Shown piece after piece: positions 1 through 7,349 of a stretch of DNA of 64,000 bases. Made by a program: the position numbers and the translations under genes. Each line of letters starts with the position of its first letter. Positions within the stretch are counted from its first letter, which is position 1. The DNA comes from Novosphingobium sp. (GTDB lineage: Bacteria; Pseudomonadota; Alphaproteobacteria; Sphingomonadales; Sphingomonadaceae): assembly GCF_030699305.1 (NCBI RefSeq), contig NZ_JAUYNB010000027.1:1-64000 (forward strand). The letters run 5' to 3'. The notes under the pieces were generated by a model that worked only from the letters and a program-made list of their open reading frames with translations, had not been told where the DNA came from and made no database searches.

Positions 1-60
1 GCCCTCACCGGCAAACCATGAACACACCCAAGGGCTGCCAATCACAGCCCACAATGGTGA

Positions 61-137
<77 letters not shown>

Positions 138-153
138 CACACAACCACACAAC

Positions 154-180
154 GCCCCGCCAAAAACGCGGGGCTTTTTT
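154..180 (+). terminator. rho-independent terminator after tRNA-fMet
   Basis: A perfect 7-bp stem, GCCCCGC with GCGGGGC, encloses a short A-rich loop and is followed by six T residues. It lies 17 nt after the tRNA CCA end. Confidence 0.85.
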
Positions 181-313
181 GTGTCCGGGCGTTATGAGGA
201 TGCGGGCATCTGCTCCGCCACGCCGCAAATCGCGCTGCGATCGAGATTCCGCGCTTGCCGAGGCATCGGCCCTATGTTTCCATCCGGCCAACAAGAACGA
301 ACCGGGATGAGAC

Positions 314-2011
314 ATGCATTACGCCGAACTGAAGCAGGCACGTGAGGAATTGACCGGACCCGGCGGGGTTTTTGAGATCATCGAGACCGAGGTGCGCGGC
401 CATCCGCTCCGCACCTATCGCCATGCGCCGCCCAGCGTCCGGGAGGTCTGGCTTTCAACGCTGCAATTCGGCGATCGCCCTTATCTGGTCTACGGCGATG
501 AAACGCTGACATATGCCGTTTCCCATGCGCAGGTTAACGCGGTGGCGGCCTGGCTGATACAGCAGGGGATCGAGCCGGGCGACCGGGTGGGAATCGCCAT
601 GCGCAACTATCCCGAATGGATGCTGATCTATTGGGCCTGCACCACCTGCGGCATCGCTGTGGTGGGCATGAACGCGTGGTGGACGCCGGATGAAATGGCC
701 TATGCCCTGAACGATGCGCAGCCCAAGGCGCTGTTCCTGGATCAGGAGCGTCTGGATCGGCTGCGGCAGTGCGAGGACGTGGCCACCGATCTCAAGCTGA
801 TCGGGGTGCGTCTGGCCGCGCGGGCCAGCGGGGTGACCGCCTGGGAGGACGTGATCGCCGCGGGCGGGGCGATGCCCGACGTGACGGTCGATCCGGATGC
901 GGATGCCTGCATTTTCTATACCTCTGGCACCACGGGCCATCCCAAGGGCGCGCAGCTGACCCACCGGGGGTGTGTCGGGAACCTGTTCAACCTGATGTAT
1001 GCCGGGGCGTCGGCGGCGCTGGCGGTCGAGCGGGCGACGGGCGTGGCTCCGCCGGAAACGCCGCCGATCCCGGCCGTGCTGATCACCACGCCGCTGTTTC
1101 ACGTCACCGCCAACAACTGCGGCGCCTATGCGACGACCGCAGCGGGCGGCAAGCTGGTGCTGATGTATCGCTGGGACGCAGGCGAAGCGCTCAAGCTGAT
1201 CGCGCGCGAAGGCGTTACATCGATGAGCGGGGTTCCGGTGATGGCGCGCGAGTTGATCAACCACCCGGACTTTGCCGCGACCGACACGTCCAGCCTGCTG
1301 GCGCTGTCTGGCGGCGGGGCGCAAGTGCCGCCGGATCTGGTCCTGAAGATCGAGGCCCAGGTTGCCACTGCCCGGCCGAGCACGGGTTACGGGATGACGG
1401 AAACGTGCGGCATCATCACGTCCATCGCCGGAGATTTCTTCGTTGACCGGCCCGACAGCGCCGGTCCGGCGATGCCGAACTTTGAAGCGCGCTGCGTCGA
1501 TGACGACGGGAATACCGTGGGCGTGGGTGAAGTGGGTGAACTGTGGGTGCGCGGGGCCTGTGTCATCAAGGGCTATATCAACCGGCCTGACGCCACCGCG
1601 GAATCGATCACCGAGGGCTGGCTGCACACGGGCGATATTGCCCGGATGGATGAGGACGGCTTCATCTATATCGTCGACCGCAAGAAGGACATGATCCTGC
1701 GCGGCGGGGAAAACGTCTACTGCGCCGAAGTCGAGGCCGCGATCTATCGCCATGCAGCGGTCGCGGAATGCTGTGCATTCGGGGTCGTGGATGACCGCCT
1801 GGGTGAGGAAGTGGGCGTAGCGGTGGTGGTAAAACCGGGCGAACAGCTGAGTGACGCCGACTTGCGCGGCCACTGCGCCGTCATCATGGCAAAGCACAAG
1901 TGGCCGCGCTATATCTGGTTCATGGATCAGGCGCTGCCGCGCAACGCCAGCGGCAAATTCTTGCGGCGGGAACTGCGCGACCAGCTGAGCCCCGCGCCGG
2001 TTCCGGCCTGA
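314..2011 (+). CDS. class I adenylate-forming acyl-CoA synthetase
   Basis: This 565-aa protein is an AMP-dependent synthetase/ligase that should activate a carboxylic acid to its acyl-AMP and then to the CoA thioester. The P-loop-like motif YTSGTTGHPKG lies near residue 202. The later motifs GYGMTE, GWLHTGDIARMDEDGF and DRKKDMI, and a C-terminal PRNASGKFLRREL with the catalytic lysine, complete the ANL signature set. Length and motif spacing fit fatty or aromatic acyl-CoA ligases, but the sequence does not fix the substrate. The gene stands alone, bounded by the tRNA terminator upstream and a bidirectional terminator downstream. The ATG is 3 nt after a GGGATGAGA stretch that may include the ribosome site. 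Confidence 0.9.
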   Translation: MHYAELKQAREELTGPGGVFEIIETEVRGHPLRTYRHAPPSVREVWLSTLQFGDRPYLVYGDETLTYAVSHAQVNAVAAWLIQQGIEPGDRVGIAMRNYPEWMLIYWACTTCGIAVVGMNAWWTPDEMAYALNDAQPKALFLDQERLDRLRQCEDVATDLKLIGVRLAARASGVTAWEDVIAAGGAMPDVTVDPDADACIFYTSGTTGHPKGAQLTHRGCVGNLFNLMYAGASAALAVERATGVAPPETPPIPAVLITTPLFHVTANNCGAYATTAAGGKLVLMYRWDAGEALKLIAREGVTSMSGVPVMARELINHPDFAATDTSSLLALSGGGAQVPPDLVLKIEAQVATARPSTGYGMTETCGIITSIAGDFFVDRPDSAGPAMPNFEARCVDDDGNTVGVGEVGELWVRGACVIKGYINRPDATAESITEGWLHTGDIARMDEDGFIYIVDRKKDMILRGGENVYCAEVEAAIYRHAAVAECCAFGVVDDRLGEEVGVAVVVKPGEQLSDADLRGHCAVIMAKHKWPRYIWFMDQALPRNASGKFLRRELRDQLSPAPVPA

Positions 2012-2043
2012 TTGCGGCGGGGCCTGAAAAAGAGGCGCCAATA

Positions 2044-2081
2044 AAAAAGCCGGCCACGCGATTTCGCGGGGCCGGCTTTTT
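2044..2081. terminator. bidirectional terminator between the ligase and HU genes
   Basis: A 12-bp perfect stem, AAAAAGCCGGCC paired with GGCCGGCTTTTT, has A-runs and T-runs on both sides. It can therefore terminate both the plus-strand synthetase gene and the convergent minus-strand HU gene. Confidence 0.9.
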
Positions 2082-2130
2082 CGTAACTGGGTCGGCGCTG
2101 CGCAGCACGTGGCCCGCAGCGCCAGACCAA

Positions 2131-2406
2131 TCAGCCGTTCAGCTTGTCCTTGACTGCCTTGGCAGCCGAGAACGCCAGCTTCTTCGAAGCGGCGATCTGG
2201 ATGGTCGCGCCGGTCGAGGGGTTGCGGCCTTCGCGGGCCGGGGTGTCCTTGACCTTGAACTTGCCAAAGCCGTTCAGCGAGACTTCTTCACCAGCGGCAG
2301 CAGCGTCCGCAATCGCGGCAAACACCGCATCGACCAGCTTGCGTGCATCGGCCTTGGTGACGTCCTGCGAAGCGGCAAGCTTGTCGGCGAGGTCGCTGTT
2401 GTTCAT
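2131..2406 (-). CDS. hup: HU-family DNA-binding protein
   Basis: This 91-aa histone-like protein bends DNA and organises the nucleoid as a dimer. The sequence is full length for the family. The N-terminal helices are followed by the signature GFGKFKVKDTPAREGRNPST near residues 46-65, which forms the start of the DNA-binding beta arm, and by the conserved C-terminal helix KKLAFSAAKAVKDKL. The gene is monocistronic, with a purine-rich GAAAGGGA ribosome site ahead of the ATG and a strong terminator after the stop. HU and IHF share this fold. The length and the residues flanking the arm favour HU. Confidence 0.96.
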   Translation of the reverse strand: MNNSDLADKLAASQDVTKADARKLVDAVFAAIADAAAAGEEVSLNGFGKFKVKDTPAREGRNPSTGATIQIAASKKLAFSAAKAVKDKLNG

Positions 2407-2546
2407 CGGAAAATCCCTTTCGTAATAATTGGACCATGGCGATTAGCCTTCCCGGCAGCGAAGGTCCACTGCCAAGCGACCGGGAACGCGGTGGTCTGTG
2501 GGCAAAACAGCATAATTTTCGGGGATTCCGCTGATTTTCGTCAGTT

Positions 2547-2570
2547 GTTATCCGGGCTTTTCCGGATAAC
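2547..2570. promoter_or_regulatory. 24-bp dyad, candidate operator
   Basis: A perfect 9-bp inverted repeat, GTTATCCGG-N6-CCGGATAAC, lies in the 211-bp divergent gap between hup and the Crp/Fnr-like regulator, 48 bp upstream of the latter's GTG. There is no T-run, so a binding site is more likely than a terminator. It differs from the TGTGA-N6-TCACA Crp consensus, although the spacer length is the same. Confidence 0.5.
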
Positions 2571-2617
2571 GGCGCGGTGATAGCGTACAGGCGGGCATTG
2601 AAACGGGGTCGCGACGC

Positions 2618-3289
2618 GTGAACAGGAATGGGCAAGGCGCGACGCTGGCGGTCGTGCGGCAGGCGTTCGGGTGCGGTGATGACCTGGCGGTCACGATCCT
2701 GACCCACGCGCGTGAGGGCAAGCTGCCGCGCGGGGCCGTGCTGTGGCCGATCCCCGGCCGCGAAGAAACGACCCTGCTGACCGGCGGGCTGGTGCAGGAA
2801 GTGGCCTATGGCCGCGATGGAGGGATGCTGGTGCTGCATCAGGTCGGACCGGGGGAGTTCTATGGCAGCCTGGTCGGAACGGCTCCGACCGATACGGGCG
2901 CGCAAGTGGAAGCGGTGGTTGACAGCCAGGGCGCACACTTTGCCGCCAATGCGATCGTGCGGTTGATGGAAAGCTATGCCTTCGTCGGCGTGGCGATGAC
3001 CCGGCAGCTGGCAGCGCGGATCGATGCGATGCGGGTGCGGATGGTGGAATCCGCGATGCTGACCGCCACGGGGCGGATCTGCGCCGAACTGCTGCGCCGG
3101 GCGCGGCGCAGTCCGGACATGACGATCCGCCCGCTGCCGGTCTGGTCCGAACTGGCGGTGTCTGTGCAATCGACCCGCGAGACGGTGTCACGCACGGTTT
3201 CGCAACTGGAGAAGCGCGGCGTGCTGCGGCGCGAGCCGGGCGGGCTGGTGGTAGTCGCGCCGCACCGGTTGGAGGAGCAGGTTTACTAG
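2618..3289 (+). CDS. Crp/Fnr-family transcriptional regulator
   Basis: This 223-aa protein has an N-terminal cNMP-binding-like beta barrel (about residues 25-130; PGEFYG near residue 95 matches the usual G-E-x-F/Y-G turn). A dimerisation helix (about 135-165) and a C-terminal winged helix follow, with recognition motif SVQSTRETVSRTVSQLEKRG at 180-199. The E-T-V-S-R-x-x-x-x-L-E pattern is diagnostic of Crp/Fnr HTH domains. No N-terminal cysteine cluster is visible, so an Fnr-type iron-sulfur oxygen sensor is unlikely. The start is GTG, because the only close ATG is out of frame. The stop overlaps that of the convergent gene by 4 nt. The nearby 24-bp dyad may be its autoregulatory site. Confidence 0.88.
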   Translation: MNRNGQGATLAVVRQAFGCGDDLAVTILTHAREGKLPRGAVLWPIPGREETTLLTGGLVQEVAYGRDGGMLVLHQVGPGEFYGSLVGTAPTDTGAQVEAVVDSQGAHFAANAIVRLMESYAFVGVAMTRQLAARIDAMRVRMVESAMLTATGRICAELLRRARRSPDMTIRPLPVWSELAVSVQSTRETVSRTVSQLEKRGVLRREPGGLVVVAPHRLEEQVY

Positions 3290-4899
3290 GCCGGACCCTG
3301 GCTTAACGCGAATACCGCGCCTTCGGTCGTTTCATCGCCGAAATGATAAAGCCGGGCTTGCCCGGTGGACGTGGCCCGCGCAGCCATTGTCACGGCCAGC
3401 GCCTGACTGGCCAGCGCCAGCCCCGGATGGGCCAGCCCGGCCAGCCGCCGGGCCAGCGCCGGGCCGGGACCATAAGGCACCAGTGCGCCCGATGCGGGAT
3501 CAGCGACCGATGTGGCAATCGCGATATGCACCCCGATGGCGGGCGGCAGCGTTCCGGCCTTGCGCTTTGCACCGAGGACGCGGCAGACCGCATCAAGCGC
3601 CGCGTCGAGGTCGGTCAGGCGGATGTCCCACCGCCCCGGTGCAGCCCGGATATCGGCGGGATCAAGCCACCTCAGGGCGTCGGCAACTGGCGCATTCAGC
3701 GCCGCAATCTCGCCGGAATCCAGCGCGGCCCGGTCATCCAGCCCATCCAGCAGTATGCACAGACTGACTGTCAGCGCCCGCGCCGGATCTGGCTGTTCGG
3801 GCGGGAACAGCGCATCGATTTCAGCGTCGCGCGGGACGGTCAGGCGGTCTTGCGGACCGGCTGCCGAAGGCCACAGAACGGCCTGCCGCGCGGTGTTGTG
3901 GCCGCCGCCCGCCTCATCCGTGATGATCAGTTGCCGGGCCGCTGCGCCCAGCCGGCGCGCGTTCAGGATCGCCCCGCCGATCGCCAGCTCTCCTGCATGT
4001 GCGGTGGCCAGCGGATCATGGGCGGCCGCAGCAGTCTGGCCGGCGACGACGACGGAGCGGGCCTGTGCCAGCACGGCCTCGTGCCGGGACAGCCACGCCG
4101 ATCCCGCCGGTGCAACAGATTGCGCCGCGAATTGTGCAAGTGGGCACGGCAACACGACGTGCACTTCCGTTCCCGCCCGCAGCAGGTGTTCGGCAATCAC
4201 GATATCGGCACCGGCTGCGAGTGCGCCCCAGGCAAACCCGATCCGGTGCTGCGCCAGCAGCGCGTCCACGGCGGCACCGATCGCGGCTTCGCTGGTGCCA
4301 TCGGCCTGAACCCCCATGTGCCCGGCAAAATGCAGGCTGGCTGGCGGGTTGAAGCGGGTCAGCCAGTCGAGCGGGGCATGGCGGGTTTGCAGGATGGCAC
4401 GCAGCTGCGCCAGCGTTACGGCGCGGTCTTCCCAGCCGTCCGGATCATGCCGCACGGCCGCTTCCAACGCGGCCTGTGCGCCAGTCTGATCATCCAGCAG
4501 CAGCAGCGCCTCGGCCCGCGTCGCCGCAAGATAATACGGCGTATCGGCCGCAGGCTGCGCCGTATCAAGCAGACGCAGCGTTTCGCGCGCGCCGAACTGC
4601 GCGCCGCCGCGGTCCCCGGCCAGCAGCCGCAAGGTAGCGGCATTGATCGCAAGGTATGGGGCCGGAGCCAGTGCATGCGCCGCCGAATAGGCCTCTGCCG
4701 CTGCGGCAAAACCCAGGGCCCGGTCGGGAATCGGTCCAGACCGGGCCTTGTCCTTGAGCAGCCGCCCCTTGACCGCGAGTGCGGCCGGGTCAGCGGTGCG
4801 GGCAGCATGGCCCGCTGTCAGGAACAGGTCCCATGCGCGCTCAATCGCACCCGCGCGGGCCAGCGCGGTAATCGCGGGCAAAGTTGCAGGTGCGGTCAT
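3286..4899 (-). CDS. TPR-S/DUF4071-like, SLOG-like and cyclase-like fusion protein
   Basis: This protein of about 537 aa has three parts. Residues 10-175 are helical repeats with GRLLKDKA and YLAINAATLRLLAGD, which resemble the TPR-S (TRAFs-binding, DUF4071) family. Residues 188-290 carry AGHMGV, ALAAGADIVIAEHLLRAGTE and HVVLPCPLAQF, the pattern of a SLOG-type nucleotide-binding Rossmann domain. Residues 375-535 resemble a class III cyclase (AIGVHIAI, then GPGPALARRLAGLAHPG), but the usual second metal-site segment is altered, so catalysis is doubtful. There is no signal peptide, so the protein should be cytoplasmic. It is the last gene of the operon with the TIR gene. An in-frame TTG lies 18 nt upstream, but the ATG is preferred. 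The family calls are by eye. Such families have been proposed computationally as sensors in conflict systems. Confidence 0.72.
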   Translation of the reverse strand: MTAPATLPAITALARAGAIERAWDLFLTAGHAARTADPAALAVKGRLLKDKARSGPIPDRALGFAAAAEAYSAAHALAPAPYLAINAATLRLLAGDRGGAQFGARETLRLLDTAQPAADTPYYLAATRAEALLLLDDQTGAQAALEAAVRHDPDGWEDRAVTLAQLRAILQTRHAPLDWLTRFNPPASLHFAGHMGVQADGTSEAAIGAAVDALLAQHRIGFAWGALAAGADIVIAEHLLRAGTEVHVVLPCPLAQFAAQSVAPAGSAWLSRHEAVLAQARSVVVAGQTAAAAHDPLATAHAGELAIGGAILNARRLGAAARQLIITDEAGGGHNTARQAVLWPSAAGPQDRLTVPRDAEIDALFPPEQPDPARALTVSLCILLDGLDDRAALDSGEIAALNAPVADALRWLDPADIRAAPGRWDIRLTDLDAALDAVCRVLGAKRKAGTLPPAIGVHIAIATSVADPASGALVPYGPGPALARRLAGLAHPGLALASQALAVTMAARATSTGQARLYHFGDETTEGAVFALSQGPA

Positions 4900-4935
4900 G
4901 CGATGGAGCACCGGCAAGGGTTGGCGGGCATACGA

Positions 4936-5442
4936 TCAGTCATTCGGCGGCGGGTTCCTCACTTCCGGATCAATCCGGAAGCCGTTCTTCAACGCGCCGG
5001 ACTGCCCGATTTCGACATAGAGATTGAAATGATGCCGTTCCGGCTGCTGCACGGGCGGATTGGGGGTGTCATAGCGCGAGCGTGCCGTGAACGTCAGCGT
5101 ATCGGCGGTTTGCGAGACATACTGGTAATAGCGCGCCTGCCCGGCCTGCTTGAAGCTGATCGGGCTGTCATCGAAGGTCCAGTTCCAGTCCCCCGCCAGC
5201 CTGATCACGATCTGCCAGTGTTCACCCGGCTTGATGTTCAGCGAAAAGCCCATTGTCTGATCGCCGCCGACGATCTTGTCCGGCCCCTCGTCCTGCATGG
5301 TCACCGCCAGATTGCGCGCCGCACCCGCGCCGTCCGCAAGCATGCCAAACCGGACGATTGCCTGCTTCACTGCGGCGCCTTCGGCCGGTTGTCCCGTGAC
5401 GGGCAGTTCGTCCTCGTTACTGGAAATGCGCGGGTTGCTCAT
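4936..5442 (-). CDS. hypothetical beta-rich protein in the TIR operon
   Basis: This 168-aa protein belongs to no family I recognise. It has no signal peptide or membrane segment. Alternating hydrophobic stretches such as HWQIVIRLAGDWNWTF, TLTFTARSRYD and HHFNLYVEIG suggest a beta sandwich, with polar, disordered-looking ends. Its ATG overlaps the stop of the TIR gene (ATGA) and the next gene follows after 36 nt, so it should be co-translated with both. It could be an adaptor between the TIR effector and the SLOG protein, or a ligand-binding domain. Neither role can be read from the sequence. Confidence 0.72.
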   Translation of the reverse strand: MSNPRISSNEDELPVTGQPAEGAAVKQAIVRFGMLADGAGAARNLAVTMQDEGPDKIVGGDQTMGFSLNIKPGEHWQIVIRLAGDWNWTFDDSPISFKQAGQARYYQYVSQTADTLTFTARSRYDTPNPPVQQPERHHFNLYVEIGQSGALKNGFRIDPEVRNPPPND

Positions 5443-7049
5443 GGCCGTTTTCCTGCTGGATCGGGTTTGGGCGAAACCGGGGCCGCGATCAGCATGTCGG
5501 CGCTGTTGCGCCAGCCCGCCCAGTCAGCATTGGCGGGATCGCGCCGCGACAGCCGGTCCGCCAGGTCACGCGCCTCGCGCGCCACGCGGCGGGCCTCATC
5601 CGGGCGGCCGGCTTGACCAAGCAGCTTGGCCAGGCCCAGGCCGGCCAGCATTTCAGCCTCGGTCGCGCGGGCGTCCTTGGGATGATCGCGGCCCAGCGCA
5701 CGGGCGATCTGGCGTTGCTTTGTGCGCAATTCGATGGCGGGAGCGAACTGTTCCAGCGCGGTCAGGGCATCGGCTTCCCAGGCCAGGCGGTTGGCATAAT
5801 CCAGCGCGTTGTCGAAGTTCGACGGCTGCTGCTGCCACAGTTGTTCCGCAATTTCGCGGGCGGCGGTGCAGTGCATCCGGGCGAGCTGCGGCCTGGCCGG
5901 GGCGGCAAGGTTGGCCGCGCACAAGTTGCCGTGCGCATAGCCCCGTTCCCGCACCCAGCGCGGCTTGCCCGGTGCGAGCGTGACCAGCTGGTTGGCCAGG
6001 TTCAGATACTGGCCCCAGTGGCGCTTGGCCGCGGCAAGGTCGCGGTTGCCATCGGCCGATTTCGTGCGAAACGCGATATAGCCGAGCAGATATTCGCTTT
6101 GTGCATGGTTGAAGATCCGCTCCGGCGCGCGCGGCTGGCGTTCCAGCAGGCCGCCCGTCACGCGCGAGGCCTCGAACGCCTCCTTGCGGGCGCGGTCGCG
6201 TCCGGCGGCGGTGCGCAGGTTGTCTTCGGCCATCGCTTGCAGCAGGCGGGCGCGCCGCTCCAGGCTGGTATCGGGCAGCGCGGCCAGATCCTGCCGCGCA
6301 TAGTATTCGAGCGCGCGCTGGTTGACGGTATCCATCGTGCTGAGGCTGCCGACCCCTTTCAGCTTGTCTCTGAGATCGGTCAGCATGAATTCAACCATTC
6401 CCTCGGCATCGGCGCGCTGCGCCTCAGCCTCGGCGCGGGCGCGCTGAGCCAGCAGCAGCAGAGCTGCCAACACTAGACTAAGTGCAACCGCTCCCGCCGT
6501 GACGGCCATCACGCGGCGTTGGCGGGATTGCGCATCGCGCTGCACCAACCGGTCGAGCGGCTGGCGGGCCAGACCGGCGGCGATTTTCAGCAGACCCAGC
6601 CGCTTGCCATCGCCTTGCTTGCGAAAATCCGCAGCCAGCGGTTCCAGGTCCAGTTCGCCGTGCTGCAACAGCGCGGGCGGAAAGGCTGCGTCAGGCGACC
6701 CTGCGATCAGCGCGGTCAAAATCGGGGCAGCAGGGTTCAGCGTGCGGAACAGCTGGATTTCCTGATCGACCCAGCGGCTGGTCCGCGCGGCGGGGCTGGC
6801 GATCACCACCAGCGCGGCGGACTGGCTCAACGCTTCGCGCACCTGGGCTGACAGATCGGGGCCTGCCGCCAGTTCGGCCCGGTCGATGAACACCGGGGCC
6901 AGACGCACGCTGCCCTGCGCGTCCGGCGACGGCGCCCGAAACCGTTCCAGCTGGCCGTGCAGCCAGTTGGCAAAGGCAGAGTCCGTATGACTGTAGCTGA
7001 TGAACGCACGGTAGCGGGGCGGTGCCCCGGCCGCAGGGCGCTGACCCAT
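5439..7049 (-). CDS. TIR-domain, transmembrane, TPR protein
   Basis: This 536-aa protein starts with a TIR domain (about residues 12-140): strand A is RAFISYSHTD, the BB region is FIDRAELAAGPDLSAQV, and SRWVDQEIQLF places a Glu (residue 97) where TIR NAD hydrolases have their catalytic acid. One membrane helix follows at 180-202, then a short charged helix rich in Ala/Glu/Arg, then about 300 residues of TPR-like helices. The TIR domain should face the cytoplasm if the positively charged segment before the helix sets the topology. The start is the ATG preceded by GGGGAAA; an upstream in-frame extension of 26 residues is low-complexity and lacks a ribosome site. It is the first gene of the operon. 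Bacterial TIR proteins commonly degrade NAD or make signalling nucleotides in antiphage defence. That role is inferred here. Confidence 0.86.
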   Translation of the reverse strand: MGQRPAAGAPPRYRAFISYSHTDSAFANWLHGQLERFRAPSPDAQGSVRLAPVFIDRAELAAGPDLSAQVREALSQSAALVVIASPAARTSRWVDQEIQLFRTLNPAAPILTALIAGSPDAAFPPALLQHGELDLEPLAADFRKQGDGKRLGLLKIAAGLARQPLDRLVQRDAQSRQRRVMAVTAGAVALSLVLAALLLLAQRARAEAEAQRADAEGMVEFMLTDLRDKLKGVGSLSTMDTVNQRALEYYARQDLAALPDTSLERRARLLQAMAEDNLRTAAGRDRARKEAFEASRVTGGLLERQPRAPERIFNHAQSEYLLGYIAFRTKSADGNRDLAAAKRHWGQYLNLANQLVTLAPGKPRWVRERGYAHGNLCAANLAAPARPQLARMHCTAAREIAEQLWQQQPSNFDNALDYANRLAWEADALTALEQFAPAIELRTKQRQIARALGRDHPKDARATEAEMLAGLGLAKLLGQAGRPDEARRVAREARDLADRLSRRDPANADWAGWRNSADMLIAAPVSPKPDPAGKRP

Positions 7050-7349
7050 TCGATTTCCCCGTTTGCCGCAATCAAGCTTGTGCGATGCCTGCGGCATTTG
7101 CAACGGCCATTTCTGACTGCCGCGCAAGGCATGACATCAGCGGCGCCCGAAACGCGCAGGCTGTGGCCAAAGTGCTGCATTTTTACCGCAGCGAACCGCC
7201 GATTCCCGCGGATGGTGTGTCCCTTACGCTACGGAATCCGGCATAACTAACAGAGCGATTAAAACCGGTTGTAAAGCGCCGCGCATGGTGTTCTATTCGT
7301 ATGCGCAACCGCCCAAATAAGGGACGGGCAATATAAGGAGAGAGGGCTG
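7050..7349. other. 300-bp divergent promoter region, TIR operon and TonB receptor
   Basis: No gene is supported here. The right end carries AAGGAGAGAGGG, a strong ribosome site 4 nt before the receptor ATG. The left end carries GGGGAAA, reading leftward, for the TIR gene. The promoters of both transcripts must lie between, but I could not assign -35/-10 boxes with confidence. The only small dyad seen is ATGCC-TGC-GGCAT near 7083-7095. Confidence 0.6.
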
